From Bdellovibrionaceae bacterium UBA3535 (GTDB lineage Bacteria; Bdellovibrionota; Bdellovibrionia; Bdellovibrionales; UBA840), in the NCBI GenBank assembly GCA_002376845.1, contig DFOS01000019.1, positions 89,197 through 153,196 of the forward strand: a DNA stretch of 64,000 nucleotides, given 5' to 3'. The translations under genes were made by a program, and so were the position numbers. The notes beneath the pieces are model-generated. The model was not told the DNA's origin. It saw only the letters and a program-made list of their open reading frames with translations, and did not search any database. The number at the start of each line of letters is the position of its first letter. Positions within the stretch are counted from its first letter, which is position 1. This document shows positions 25,687 through 34,520 of this stretch, one piece after another.

Positions 25687-26883
25687 ATGTTGCAAAAGGC
25701 TTTGCCAATTTTTCTTATTTTTATTGTCGCTTGTTCGTACAATGGTCATGATAATGATTCCTCTAGCATAAAGCCGCAGCCGGATTTTAAACAGCAAAAT
25801 TTGGTGATTACCCCCACAATATTGCTGCATACAGAAGAGTGGCCTAGCATCGAAGATGATTTGGATTTTGATTGGATGCTTCTCGCCTTGGATAGGCAGA
25901 TTCAAAAGTTTGAACGGATGCGTTCCTCTAGACAAATAAAACTTGGAAGCATTGTCTATGAATTCGATGTCTTTTTAAAATCTTTGGTAAAATACCGAAG
26001 TCTTGTTATGCATTACAAAGTTTGCCAAATGAATCGAGCCCGGATTTTTTGCCGTGCGCAATTTGCCAAAAGTTTGAAGCACTATTTTCATATGTTTGCC
26101 CCGGTGGAAAAAGGAAAAATTAAGAAAGCTCTATTTACGGCATATCATACCCCGGTAATTAAGGCCTCCTTGATCCAGAGTGAAGAATATCCAGCCGGTA
26201 TACACCTTAAACCCATTGAAGAGGATTTGCGAACTCAAACCCGTAACGCCATTAACTTTGGTGGGGCATTGAAGGGAAGCCCTTATGAGGCGCTTTATAT
26301 GCAAGATTATTTCGATCAGTATCTATTGCACGTGCAGGGCGGGGGAAAAGTTTTTTATCAAGATTTTAATGGTAGCATCAAATCAAAGTACCTAAATTAT
26401 AACGGCACCAATTCACAGCCCTTCCGTTTTATTTCGATTTACATGCGTGATAAAGGATATATAGAGGATCCCTCTGTAAGGTCACAGCGGGAATTTTTAG
26501 AAGAGAATCCAGATAAGCAAGAGGAGATTTACGCCTATTCGCCTAGCTATGTGTACTTTTCTTTAAGTGATGAGCCTCCACATGGTAGTGATGCAGTATC
26601 ACTGACAGATAAACGCTCCATAGCCACGGATTATCGAATATATAAAATGAAGGGGCTGCTAACCTATGTACAGACGCAGAGGCCGATAAAAAAGGCTGGT
26701 GGCGGTGTAGATTGGGTGCCCATGAGCCGTTTTATGATCGATCACGATACCGGTGGTGCGATTCGAGGTCCAGCAAGGGGAGATCTCTATTTTGGTGAGA
26801 GTGATTATGCGGCTTGGGTGGCCACGCAAATGAAAAAACGAGGCTATAAATACTTTTTAGCATTAAAGCCCAATTATTTATAA
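25687..26883 (+). CDS. mltA: MltA-type lytic transglycosylase lipoprotein
   Basis: A 398-residue lipoprotein (lipobox IVAC, Cys 16). The MltA core includes the LLHVQGGGKVFYQDF segment, the 3D domain and the catalytic stretch DTGGAIRGPARGDLYFG (about 354-370) with the Asp expected to act as the general acid. It cleaves the glycan strands of peptidoglycan to 1,6-anhydro ends. About 120 N-terminal residues precede the recognisable core. The 3' end overlaps the convergent Hsp70-like gene by ten bases. Confidence 0.9.
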   Translation: MLQKALPIFLIFIVACSYNGHDNDSSSIKPQPDFKQQNLVITPTILLHTEEWPSIEDDLDFDWMLLALDRQIQKFERMRSSRQIKLGSIVYEFDVFLKSLVKYRSLVMHYKVCQMNRARIFCRAQFAKSLKHYFHMFAPVEKGKIKKALFTAYHTPVIKASLIQSEEYPAGIHLKPIEEDLRTQTRNAINFGGALKGSPYEALYMQDYFDQYLLHVQGGGKVFYQDFNGSIKSKYLNYNGTNSQPFRFISIYMRDKGYIEDPSVRSQREFLEENPDKQEEIYAYSPSYVYFSLSDEPPHGSDAVSLTDKRSIATDYRIYKMKGLLTYVQTQRPIKKAGGGVDWVPMSRFMIDHDTGGAIRGPARGDLYFGESDYAAWVATQMKKRGYKYFLALKPNYL

Positions 26884-28130
26884 ACCTCAAAAGCATGCTT
26901 TGCCAAACCGCGTACCACAGACATAAAATTCTCGGGGCGATAGAATTTATCGCTATCAATTTCCGAAGCCAAGGCTTGGTGCAAAGAAGGCAATTGTGAG
27001 GAGCCTCCCGTAATTAAAACGAGATCTAGTTCTGCAATTTGCTTACCGGCCATATTCACAGTTTGCATCATGGTATCGCGTATTTTCGAAATATTCGAGG
27101 CAATCCATGATTGAAATTCGCTTTCTATAAGCGCTTGATCAATATCGATTCCTGGATATTGATAATTAAAATGATGGTTTTCCCCGTTAGATAAACGTAT
27201 TTTCGAGCGTTCAATATGCTGATACAAATTAAAGGCGAGATTGTCCTCTAAAACGATTTCTAGGTTTTGCAAATACTTTCTATCGCCCTCAGAAATATTG
27301 CTTGTTTGCAAATCTCTTAGGAAATCCTGGATGTCTCCTTTTGTCATAAAACAAATATCTGCTGGCGAGCGCAATCGATACTTAATCTCTGCCGGCATGG
27401 AAAGCTTGGTAGAGGACATAGGCAAGCTATATTGAAGTTCTGCCGCAAAGTATTTGGCCAAACCATATTGCATAATGTCGCCATCAAAGGCATCTCCAGC
27501 TATAGGAATGGCATTTAGTGCGTGTACTTTTAAGTTGTCTGAATCTGTTTTTTCCACCCAAGAAAAATCGGAGGTTCCAGCTCCAATGTCCATAACCAAA
27601 AGATTTTGCCAGTCTCGGTTCATAGGAAACTCTTTTGCTGCAGCAAGGGGTTCGGCAAAAAAATCAATATTTTGAAACCCCGCTATCATTGCCGCTCGGT
27701 GCATTCTTTCTTGTGCTAAGCGATCTTCTTTTATGTCGAGGGAGTATTTGGCAGGTCGGCCTAAAATAACATTATTTATTTTTTGGCCTAGTATTTTGTC
27801 GGCACGCTCCTTCATTTCTTTTAAAAAAAAGCCAACAAGTGATTCTAATAAGTAATGTCGATCACCAATGCGTGTGGATTCAAAATTGGGGTTTGGCAAA
27901 AACTTTTTAACAGATCGTACAAAGCGGCCTTCAAAAGAATTGGCTTCATATTCTTCTATGGCATTAGAGCCAAAATAATATTCCTCTTCATTTAGGTAGT
28001 AAGATAGACTCTTCATAATAGAGCTGTTTTCTTCTAAAAATAGAATCTCATGAGAGCCATCTTTGTTAATAGCTGCCAACAGGGAATTCGACGTTCCAAA
28101 ATCAATGGCGTAAGCGATTGTGTTTGTCAT
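26874..28130 (-). CDS. Hsp70-like ATPase without substrate-binding domain (YegD-like)
   Basis: A 418-residue protein with the actin/Hsp70 ATPase fold: phosphate 1 loop YAIDFGTSNSLLAAI at the N-terminus, phosphate 2 LVMDIGAGTSDFSW (about 190) and adenosine motif LVLITGGSSQLP near residue 375. It ends soon after the ATPase domain, so it lacks the peptide-binding domain of DnaK; E. coli YegD has the same layout. The client or partner is unknown. It lies one base after the polyprenyl synthase gene and should be cotranscribed with it. Confidence 0.87.
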   Translation of the reverse strand: MTNTIAYAIDFGTSNSLLAAINKDGSHEILFLEENSSIMKSLSYYLNEEEYYFGSNAIEEYEANSFEGRFVRSVKKFLPNPNFESTRIGDRHYLLESLVGFFLKEMKERADKILGQKINNVILGRPAKYSLDIKEDRLAQERMHRAAMIAGFQNIDFFAEPLAAAKEFPMNRDWQNLLVMDIGAGTSDFSWVEKTDSDNLKVHALNAIPIAGDAFDGDIMQYGLAKYFAAELQYSLPMSSTKLSMPAEIKYRLRSPADICFMTKGDIQDFLRDLQTSNISEGDRKYLQNLEIVLEDNLAFNLYQHIERSKIRLSNGENHHFNYQYPGIDIDQALIESEFQSWIASNISKIRDTMMQTVNMAGKQIAELDLVLITGGSSQLPSLHQALASEIDSDKFYRPENFMSVVRGLAKHAFEVYK

Positions 28131-28131
28131 A

Positions 28132-29064
28132 TTATTTACGCCAGTAAAGCAGATGCGCTAGAGGAAGTAAATCAGTAATCAGGCCACGCTCGTTTTCTAA
28201 TAAAAATTGTGAAAGCTGGTTGAGTTCTAAATGGTAGTCTTCTATTAGCTTGGTGTTTAGCGCATCAAAATCTTTGATTTTGTTTTGCCAAGTATCTTCA
28301 CCAACAAAGCTTTGTATGTCCTTCAAAGTCTGTAGATTTAAGAATTCCTGCTTTTTGCTGTCACTAACTTCATTTAAAAGAAAAAGAGCAAAGGAGTTCA
28401 GATAGCCAGCATGATGATCTCCCAAAATATTTTTATTTTCATCGTTGCGAATATTGTAATCGATCAAATCATCGGCGCGCTGAAATAGCACACCCATTAA
28501 AGTGCCAATTTTTTCTAAGCATTGGTGGAGTTCTTTATCTTTTCTTTCTAGGGCGTAAAAAGGGGCTCTTAAACACCATTTTTTTAAGGAAGCGGTTTTT
28601 AAGTTGTGAACCTTCTCCAGTTCTTCACTATTAATTCTTGTGGAGCCCTTTATATCATCTTGTATCCATTCGCCTTCCACAAGATCCATAATGACCTCTG
28701 AAGTATAGGCAACCAAATCCAAGTTGGTGTTTTCACAAAGCAGCGAAATCACCTTGGCTAAAAGAAAATCACCAGCTAAAACTGCATGGTCAGCACCATA
28801 GGCCTTCCAAGCAGCCGTTTTTCCCCTTCGAAGCGGAGAGCCATCAATTAAATCGTCATGCAAAAGGGATGAGTTGTGGATGTATTCCACAACTTTTTGC
28901 AAGCAGACCGTTTTTTCTTGCGGAAGATTTAAGGGGATGCTGACCATGGCTACCAAACGGGAGCGAAAGCCTTTGCCGCCGGCAAAAAGGTCCAAATAGA
29001 GTTGTTTTAGTTTATGAATGTGGGCAGGAAAGTCCTTTTCCTCAAATGTAATAAAATCGTGCAT
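28132..29064 (-). CDS. trans-polyprenyl diphosphate synthase
   Basis: A 310-residue enzyme from ATG at 29064. It has both aspartate-rich motifs of prenyl chain-elongating enzymes: first HDDLIDGSPLRRGKTAAW and second RADDLIDYN. The GGKGFRSRLV segment is the usual isoprenoid-binding start. Inside a menaquinone gene cluster it most likely makes the side-chain donor used by MenA. The open frame extends 21 codons upstream to 29127, but that region holds a good promoter and lacks similarity, so the shorter form is preferred. Confidence 0.9.
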   Translation of the reverse strand: MHDFITFEEKDFPAHIHKLKQLYLDLFAGGKGFRSRLVAMVSIPLNLPQEKTVCLQKVVEYIHNSSLLHDDLIDGSPLRRGKTAAWKAYGADHAVLAGDFLLAKVISLLCENTNLDLVAYTSEVIMDLVEGEWIQDDIKGSTRINSEELEKVHNLKTASLKKWCLRAPFYALERKDKELHQCLEKIGTLMGVLFQRADDLIDYNIRNDENKNILGDHHAGYLNSFALFLLNEVSDSKKQEFLNLQTLKDIQSFVGEDTWQNKIKDFDALNTKLIEDYHLELNQLSQFLLENERGLITDLLPLAHLLYWRK

Positions 29065-29075
29065 ATTGTCCCAGC

Positions 29076-29103
29076 TTATTATGCCTTTATAGTAGGGTGT
29101 CAA
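29076..29103 (-). promoter_or_regulatory. putative promoter for polyprenyl synthase-hsp70 unit
   Basis: On the minus strand, a consensus TTGACA (29103-29098) is followed after 16 bases by TAATAA (29081-29076). The start codon lies at 29064, so the leader would be only a few bases long. It supports the shorter start for the synthase. Judged by eye. Confidence 0.45.
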
Positions 29104-29155
29104 GAAAATGCAAGAAAGCTTTGGCATTGGTTAAAAAAATCATTAGTTTGCCTCT

Positions 29156-29566
29156 ATGTATTATGAAAAACAGCTTCGAATTCCATTTTCTTTTGTTGAT
29201 GCAGCAGGGATTCTTTTTTTTGCTAGGGTGGGAGATCTATTTCATCAGGTCTATGAGGACTGGTGGACAGAATTTGCTGATTGGCAGGCAAGCTTTGCTT
29301 CTAGCGAATTGGCTTTGCCCTTGGTCAGTTGGCAGGTGACCTACAAAGAGGCAGTAAAGGCCGGAGATATAATAAGCATTCGACTTCATGTAGAGGACAT
29401 TGGCAAATCCTCTTTTCAATTAGAAAGTAAAGCCTTTACAGGGGAGGGGCGGCTTTTATGGACTACGCGTTCTACCCATGTTTTTGTAGACAAGAAGACA
29501 GGGAAAAGTCTTAAGATTCCCAATGATCGATATAATTATTTGCAGAAATATCAGCCAACGTCTTAA
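29156..29566 (+). CDS. menI: hotdog-fold acyl-CoA thioesterase, probably DHNA-CoA hydrolase
   Basis: A 136-residue 4-hydroxybenzoyl-CoA thioesterase-type hotdog protein. The motif FVDAAGILFFARVGDLFHQ carries the catalytic Asp and the long active-site helix of this class. Location inside the men cluster suggests it hydrolyses 1,4-dihydroxy-2-naphthoyl-CoA, as MenI does in plants and cyanobacteria. It is on the opposite strand to its men neighbours and overlaps the menE 3' end by 56 bases. The fold is secure; the substrate is inferred from context. Confidence 0.82.
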   Translation: MYYEKQLRIPFSFVDAAGILFFARVGDLFHQVYEDWWTEFADWQASFASSELALPLVSWQVTYKEAVKAGDIISIRLHVEDIGKSSFQLESKAFTGEGRLLWTTRSTHVFVDKKTGKSLKIPNDRYNYLQKYQPTS

Positions 29567-30638
29567 GGCGAGAAACTTTTTGCATGTCATTGCGTGCTAG
29601 TTTCTTTACTTGATAGACGTGTTGGATTCTGTGAAGTGGAAAGCAAGCCTGTTGATAATCTTGTAATAAGTCTTTGGCAATTGCACTTTCTGTGGCAAGG
29701 ATCAATTCATTGCCATCACGGGGGTGTGGACGAGCCAAAACCGCCCAATCTGTTCCATCCAAGTGCTTGGCAATTTCCTTTTCGATTAGCATCAAGCTTA
29801 GGGCTTCTCCCTTAATTTTTATATAATCATCACTTCTGCCCAAAGGAATGAGATGATCGCCTTCAATAATGGCGTGATCTTCCATTTGAAAAAATCCATA
29901 GGAGTCTAAGTGTATTCGATGTGGCTGCTTTTCTTCTAGATCATAGTAAGAGTGAAATAGTGAGGGACTTTGTATCCATAAGCGCTGCTTTTCATCGCAT
30001 TTAGCACGAATATGGGGAAGTAGTTGCAAGTGGTAGTCTTTCTCATAGATTTTATGTGCACTTGCGATTTGCGAGCTAGCCTCCGTTGCCCCATAACTTG
30101 GGTAAAGCGGCCATCCAAGCTGGCATGCCTCCTGATACAATTTTATATTTAAATGGGCGCCGCCTACTAAAATATGCTTTAAATTTTTAGGACAAGTCTC
30201 TTTAGCGGCAAGCAAATCATAAACTTGTGTTGGGACAAGGGAGGTGGCTTGTGCCTTTCTTGCGAGTTCCATAAAGTCTCGCACATTCCATTTCTCTAAC
30301 TTTAGAACCTCTTGCTTTGCCAAATAGGCGCGCGCATATATAGCAATGGCACCTATATGATGATGTGGAAGTACACAAAGGCTGCGTTCGACATTTTGCA
30401 GGCTGTGAAATTGCAAGCTTGCTTTGGCGGAGCTGAGAATGGCATTTTTCTTAATGGCGTAAAGCTTTTTCTTGCCGGAACTACCAGAGCTTGGCAGCAG
30501 AATGCAGGAATCTAATTCAAAATGTCTTTGTAAATGGTTGGCAGCTTCCTCGATATCTTTTATTTCCTTGTTGGAAAGGCGCGTGTTGTAGAAAAGAGAA
30601 TTGCTCTGGTCTTGCCAATTTATTTTAGCTGCGTCCAT
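29511..30638 (-). CDS. menE: O-succinylbenzoate-CoA ligase
   Basis: A 375-residue acyl-adenylate-forming enzyme, shorter than typical MenE (about 450). The phosphate-binding loop is LLPSSGSSGKKK, followed by a YPSYGATEASSQ motif (adenylate-binding YGxTE). The C-terminal domain has the hinge IPLGRSDDYIKIKGE and a final Lys in KLARNDMQKVSR. Overlap with menC by 19 bases and the flanking men genes support the assignment over other ligases. It activates OSB before ring closure by MenB. Confidence 0.9.
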   Translation of the reverse strand: MDAAKINWQDQSNSLFYNTRLSNKEIKDIEEAANHLQRHFELDSCILLPSSGSSGKKKLYAIKKNAILSSAKASLQFHSLQNVERSLCVLPHHHIGAIAIYARAYLAKQEVLKLEKWNVRDFMELARKAQATSLVPTQVYDLLAAKETCPKNLKHILVGGAHLNIKLYQEACQLGWPLYPSYGATEASSQIASAHKIYEKDYHLQLLPHIRAKCDEKQRLWIQSPSLFHSYYDLEEKQPHRIHLDSYGFFQMEDHAIIEGDHLIPLGRSDDYIKIKGEALSLMLIEKEIAKHLDGTDWAVLARPHPRDGNELILATESAIAKDLLQDYQQACFPLHRIQHVYQVKKLARNDMQKVSRLKTLADISANNYIDHWES

Positions 30639-31486
30639 TCTTCTTTCTCCAGCAAGGTATCAAATCCAAAACCATATCCCTCCGCGCCCAATATATATCT
30701 ATCCTGTATGTGTAGAGCTTCCGTGTACGCATTGGACTCAAATAGGCTATGGCTAAAAATACCACAGGGCTCTAAATATTGCGGGTATTTTTGATAAAAA
30801 GAGGCGGCATAAAATAGCGCTTGGATTTGCCCTAGAGGGTGATCCATATTGGAAGTAAATATTACGCGTGACTGTCTTTCTAGTACCAAGCCTGCGCATG
30901 CTTCTTTAACAGGTTTCACTATAAAAATATAGCCATCGCCTTTTGGCTTCTCGCTATCGTAGGCAACGGCATAGGTAGTTTCACTACCTGGATCTTCAAT
31001 ATAATCTACTGCCAAACCTTCTAATAAACTTTCATCAAATTCTCTTCCGTTAAGATCGATACGGTGTCGGTAGTTTTTTAACTTCTTATGAAGCTGGCGA
31101 ATTATGCTCGTATCTTTTGGCCACTTCCATTTGATGCAGGCGCCGCTAGGAATTTCGGCGATCCCGTCCAGCTCACCAATAGAATAATAATTGGGAACTT
31201 TCGGTAGGTTTTCCAAGAGATTGACTTTGTCCGCACGTGCTTGGGCATCTAGTTTGGCAAAGTAGCATGCCGATTGGGAGTAGGGGTGCTTGCATGCCCC
31301 CGAGATATCTAGCAGCAAATCCATCAGGCTTGGCTCTCCTAAGTGGGGCCAGGTTTGCAGCAAGCTATAACCCCAACCAGTCGCAAAGTGAATGCGTATT
31401 AGATAAGCCTTTATCACGCTGCTTTCACTATTTGTATACAAGGATTTTTGCGGGCTTAAAGCGTAGGGAGCATATTCTAGGTACAT
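30620..31486 (-). CDS. menC: o-succinylbenzoate synthase
   Basis: A 288-residue enolase-superfamily protein. The catalytic KxK motif is in CIKWKWPKD and the metal ligands are in RIDLNGREFD, DYIEDPGSE and YDSEKPKGD, with a Lys in FIVKPVKEA. It dehydrates SHCHC to o-succinylbenzoate. MenC proteins are highly divergent, and the men context settles the call. It overlaps menA by ten bases and menE by nineteen. Confidence 0.9.
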   Translation of the reverse strand: MYLEYAPYALSPQKSLYTNSESSVIKAYLIRIHFATGWGYSLLQTWPHLGEPSLMDLLLDISGACKHPYSQSACYFAKLDAQARADKVNLLENLPKVPNYYSIGELDGIAEIPSGACIKWKWPKDTSIIRQLHKKLKNYRHRIDLNGREFDESLLEGLAVDYIEDPGSETTYAVAYDSEKPKGDGYIFIVKPVKEACAGLVLERQSRVIFTSNMDHPLGQIQALFYAASFYQKYPQYLEPCGIFSHSLFESNAYTEALHIQDRYILGAEGYGFGFDTLLEKEEWTQLK

Positions 31487-32346
31487 AAAAATGCTCCAGA
31501 TTGTAAAATGATAAAAGCAATGTAGATCCCGGAGGATTTTGCTAGGTAACGGTTATAGATTTTGCTTGGAGGATTTAGCATAATTTCTTTTATCAAGGAA
31601 AAAGCCGGGATAACCAAAAGAAATGGCAGCAAATAAAAGGCACTCTTGCTTGTATAAAACCAATAAATTTGGAGTAAAAAGGCGGCTGTATAGAGAAATA
31701 ATATTTCTCGGCGAACAAAGCTTTTGCCTAGCAAAACTGCCAAGGTGCGCTTATTTGCTTTTTTATCGCCATCGATATCTCGCAAATTGTTGATAGCAAT
31801 CAGTACGGTACATAAAAATCCGCACTGACATGCCAGTACAAAAATATCCAACGAAAAGTCATGATGGTATAAAAAGTAGGTCCCTTTGGTTGCACCCAAA
31901 CCAAAAAATAAAAAAACAAATACGTCTCCTAGGCCATAGTAAGCAAGCGGATAGGGACCACCTGTATACAAATAGGCAAGGCTAAGGGAAACAAGACCCA
32001 AAAAGAGTATTGGCATTCCCCCTGCCTGGATAAGAGGGATTGCCAAGATGACTGCGGCTATACAAAAAATAGATGCCAAAATATAGACTTGCTTTGCACT
32101 TAGCCATTGCATTTGGGTTGCACGCAAGGGGCCAAGTCGATCCTCGTTATCGACTCCTTTTTTATGGTCAATGGCATCATTGAATAGATTGCTAGCTATT
32201 TGTATGCAAAGGGCTGACAAAAGCGCAAATCCGCAGAGTTTTAAATTGGCGGGGTAAACATAAGCGGCGACTGCCAAAACGGGTAAGATGGCTGCACTGA
32301 GCGTTTTGGGTCTTAGAGCAAAAAAAATGTATTTAAGTTTCATCAT
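31477..32346 (-). CDS. menA: 1,4-dihydroxy-2-naphthoate polyprenyltransferase
   Basis: A 289-residue UbiA-superfamily integral membrane protein with about eight hydrophobic segments. Both Asp-rich motifs are present: NLFNDAIDHKKGVDNEDR and NNLRDIDGDKKANKRT. It attaches the prenyl chain to DHNA with loss of CO2. The start is placed at the ATG-ATG pair at 32346 (MMKLKYIFFALRPKTL). The frame runs 49 codons further upstream only because it shadows menH. It overlaps the menH stop by 14 bases. Confidence 0.93.
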   Translation of the reverse strand: MMKLKYIFFALRPKTLSAAILPVLAVAAYVYPANLKLCGFALLSALCIQIASNLFNDAIDHKKGVDNEDRLGPLRATQMQWLSAKQVYILASIFCIAAVILAIPLIQAGGMPILFLGLVSLSLAYLYTGGPYPLAYYGLGDVFVFLFFGLGATKGTYFLYHHDFSLDIFVLACQCGFLCTVLIAINNLRDIDGDKKANKRTLAVLLGKSFVRREILFLYTAAFLLQIYWFYTSKSAFYLLPFLLVIPAFSLIKEIMLNPPSKIYNRYLAKSSGIYIAFIILQSGAFLCT

Positions 32347-33019
32347 CTGTCCAATGCCATTCATCCCTATTGGCTGTATAGTAAAAAGGAATTCGATGCG
32401 CCTGTCCAGGCAGTATATGGCAGGCATGCTGGCTTTGCTGCTGGATTTTATCAAGAATCGCGCAAAATTTACTGTCATGCTCTCCGGCAACAAAATATGT
32501 GTTTTTTGGTAGGCTTCTCAGATGTTGCCAATGATTTTCTTGCTGCGACAATCCCCATATTTGCAAAGCTTGAATCAATGCAGATCTATCACAGGGATAG
32601 GCCAATATATTGGCTTGCCCTTGAAATAGGGGCATAGCATTCCACTGCGCGAGAAATTCTTTTTCATCTAGAGTTTTTAATTGCTGAATCCAATGATCCT
32701 CCAAGTTTTTACGAGCGGCTCTGTCTTCTTCTGATAGTCCAGGTTGTACCGAAAAGAGAACCAATTTTTTTACTTTTTCTGGATGGTGAACGGCAAAATC
32801 CAAGGCCAATCGTGCCCCCATGGAATAACCATAGAGACTCACAGGAGAGCTAATTTGATGCAGTAAATAAGTTCGAAAGCTAGTAAAGTCACAGACCTCT
32901 TTCTTGGCAGCAATTTCCCAAAGGTTGGGGCATTGCGCTTGCGGGATTCCCATTGATGTCCAATCTTGCGGAGATCCTAGAAAGCCATGTAGAAATATTC
33001 TAGAACTTAAGGGACTCAT
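32333..33019 (-). CDS. menH: SHCHC synthase, alpha/beta hydrolase
   Basis: A 228-residue alpha/beta hydrolase: oxyanion segment FLHGFLGSPQDW, nucleophile elbow GYSMGARLALDFA, an acid in FVAGEHDSKF and the catalytic His in GQAHRIP. The order menD-menH-menA fits MenH, which removes pyruvate from SEPHCHC. The start at 33019 (MSPLSSRIFL) is preferred because GGAAAG lies just upstream; an ATG six codons earlier (33037) is possible. It overlaps the menD end by 20 bases. Confidence 0.9.
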   Translation of the reverse strand: MSPLSSRIFLHGFLGSPQDWTSMGIPQAQCPNLWEIAAKKEVCDFTSFRTYLLHQISSPVSLYGYSMGARLALDFAVHHPEKVKKLVLFSVQPGLSEEDRAARKNLEDHWIQQLKTLDEKEFLAQWNAMPLFQGQANILAYPCDRSALIQALQIWGLSQQENHWQHLRSLPKNTYFVAGEHDSKFCAILDKIQQQSQHACHILPGQAHRIPFYYTANRDEWHWTDDET

Positions 33020-34520
33020 ATTCTTTCCAAAAATCATGACTTTGCTTAAGGCATGGTTGCAGTTCGAAGAAACAAGAGGTGTCTTGCCAAGTCAGCTCAC
33101 GTGCATCCGATATTTTTTTATAGTTAAGATCGTGATAGGCAGCTAGATGAGCAAAAGACTTATTATGGGAATTGATGTAGTAGTTGCCCTCATACATGCG
33201 GGAAAAGATCTGTCCACCACGATTATTCATGCAAAGAATTTGATAATTTTTGTCTGTTTCTAAAAAGTGCAGGGCGCTTTCGGAATACATCATGGTTTGA
33301 TCGCCAAGCAGGGCGATATTGATTTGATTGGCCGCAGCGCAAGCAATAAAAGATGCCACCTGCCCGTCAATGCCATTGGCCCCGCGATTGGCTTGTAACG
33401 AGTAAGACTGGGAGCCCGATTGAAAATGTTGCCAATAGCGAATGGGTAGGGAGTTACCCAAATATAAAAGACTATTGGCAGGCATGATTTTGCTCAAGTG
33501 CCAGTGCATGGCTGGCTCGGATAGGGGATATTTCTCAAGGATTTGCAGGCAATTTTCCTTATGCTGCGTAATACGTTGCAAAACTTCTTTTTGGCCCTCG
33601 ATCTTTGGCATTTCGATATTCAAGCTGTTGTAAGACTGGGACTGCCTAGCCAAACCAGCAAAGGGATATTTCGTAAAGTTGTAAACGGGTATATGGGCAT
33701 ACTTTTTTTCGAGTCGACGCCAAATGGAGGAGACTGGTACTTTTCCTATTCGAAGGACAGCATCAAAGCGGCCCTCATCCATGAATCGATAAATCAAACG
33801 CTCTGGTCCAAATAGTCGATAGGGGTTCGTCTGACTAGAGCCAAGACCAGATAGAGCTTCCACTATATGAGGTACGTGGTGATTTTGCAAAAAACGCAAT
33901 GCTTGCTGTTTTTCTGTTTCAGATTCGAGTTCACTCACAAGAACCAGTGGGAATTGGCAGTCCAATGAAATCGTCTTGCTATCAAAATGCTTTTCTGATT
34001 GGTAATTAGCAGGCTGAAAATAAAGTTTTTCCGTTAAAGGACTTTTTAAGGGTTCATCAAAGCATAAATTTATATGAATGGCTTTGTCCATTCCCATTTG
34101 CATGGATTCAATTTGTGAAGCATCATCAAGATCAAAACTGTCGGCATATTTTGCAAATAGATGGGCTTGTTCAATGCTTTGCGGTGAGCCGCTACCTCGG
34201 TAAGATTTCGGTCGATCCGCACTTATGATAACAAAGGGGCAATTTTGATAGTAAGCTTCAATTACGGCAGGGTAGGCTTCCGCCACAGCGCTGCCCGATG
34301 TGGTAACAATGGCGCAGAGTCTTTTGCCCGCATGACTGCGCTTATACGCGTAAAACGCAGCCTCCCTTTCCTCATGCATCACCTTGATATCGAAGCCCGT
34401 AGACTGCTTAAGCACCTCGATGATAGGGGCGTTGCGCGAGCCGGGTAGAATGCAAATCTCACTAAGTCCAAGACTTGCTAATTTTTCTAATACTTTTATT
34501 ACCAATGCATGATTGTTCAT
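33000..34520 (-). CDS. menD: SEPHCHC synthase (MenD)
   Basis: A 506-residue thiamine-diphosphate enzyme that joins 2-oxoglutarate to isochorismate. The catalytic Glu region is VMHEEREAAFYA, followed by TTSGSAVAEAYPAVIEA and ADRPKSYRGSGSPQSIEQ, the standard MenD signature. The cofactor motif GDQTMMYSESALHFLE with MNNRGGQIF lies near the C-terminus. The gene overlaps the menF stop by four bases (ATGA type). Length is slightly below the usual 550. Confidence 0.95.
   Translation of the reverse strand: MNNHALVIKVLEKLASLGLSEICILPGSRNAPIIEVLKQSTGFDIKVMHEEREAAFYAYKRSHAGKRLCAIVTTSGSAVAEAYPAVIEAYYQNCPFVIISADRPKSYRGSGSPQSIEQAHLFAKYADSFDLDDASQIESMQMGMDKAIHINLCFDEPLKSPLTEKLYFQPANYQSEKHFDSKTISLDCQFPLVLVSELESETEKQQALRFLQNHHVPHIVEALSGLGSSQTNPYRLFGPERLIYRFMDEGRFDAVLRIGKVPVSSIWRRLEKKYAHIPVYNFTKYPFAGLARQSQSYNSLNIEMPKIEGQKEVLQRITQHKENCLQILEKYPLSEPAMHWHLSKIMPANSLLYLGNSLPIRYWQHFQSGSQSYSLQANRGANGIDGQVASFIACAAANQINIALLGDQTMMYSESALHFLETDKNYQILCMNNRGGQIFSRMYEGNYYINSHNKSFAHLAAYHDLNYKKISDARELTWQDTSCFFELQPCLKQSHDFWKEYESLKF

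Noticed and set aside
32347..32493. Upstream extension of the menA frame
   Set aside because: It lies within menH in another frame and shows no UbiA-like sequence; the start is the ATG pair at 32346.
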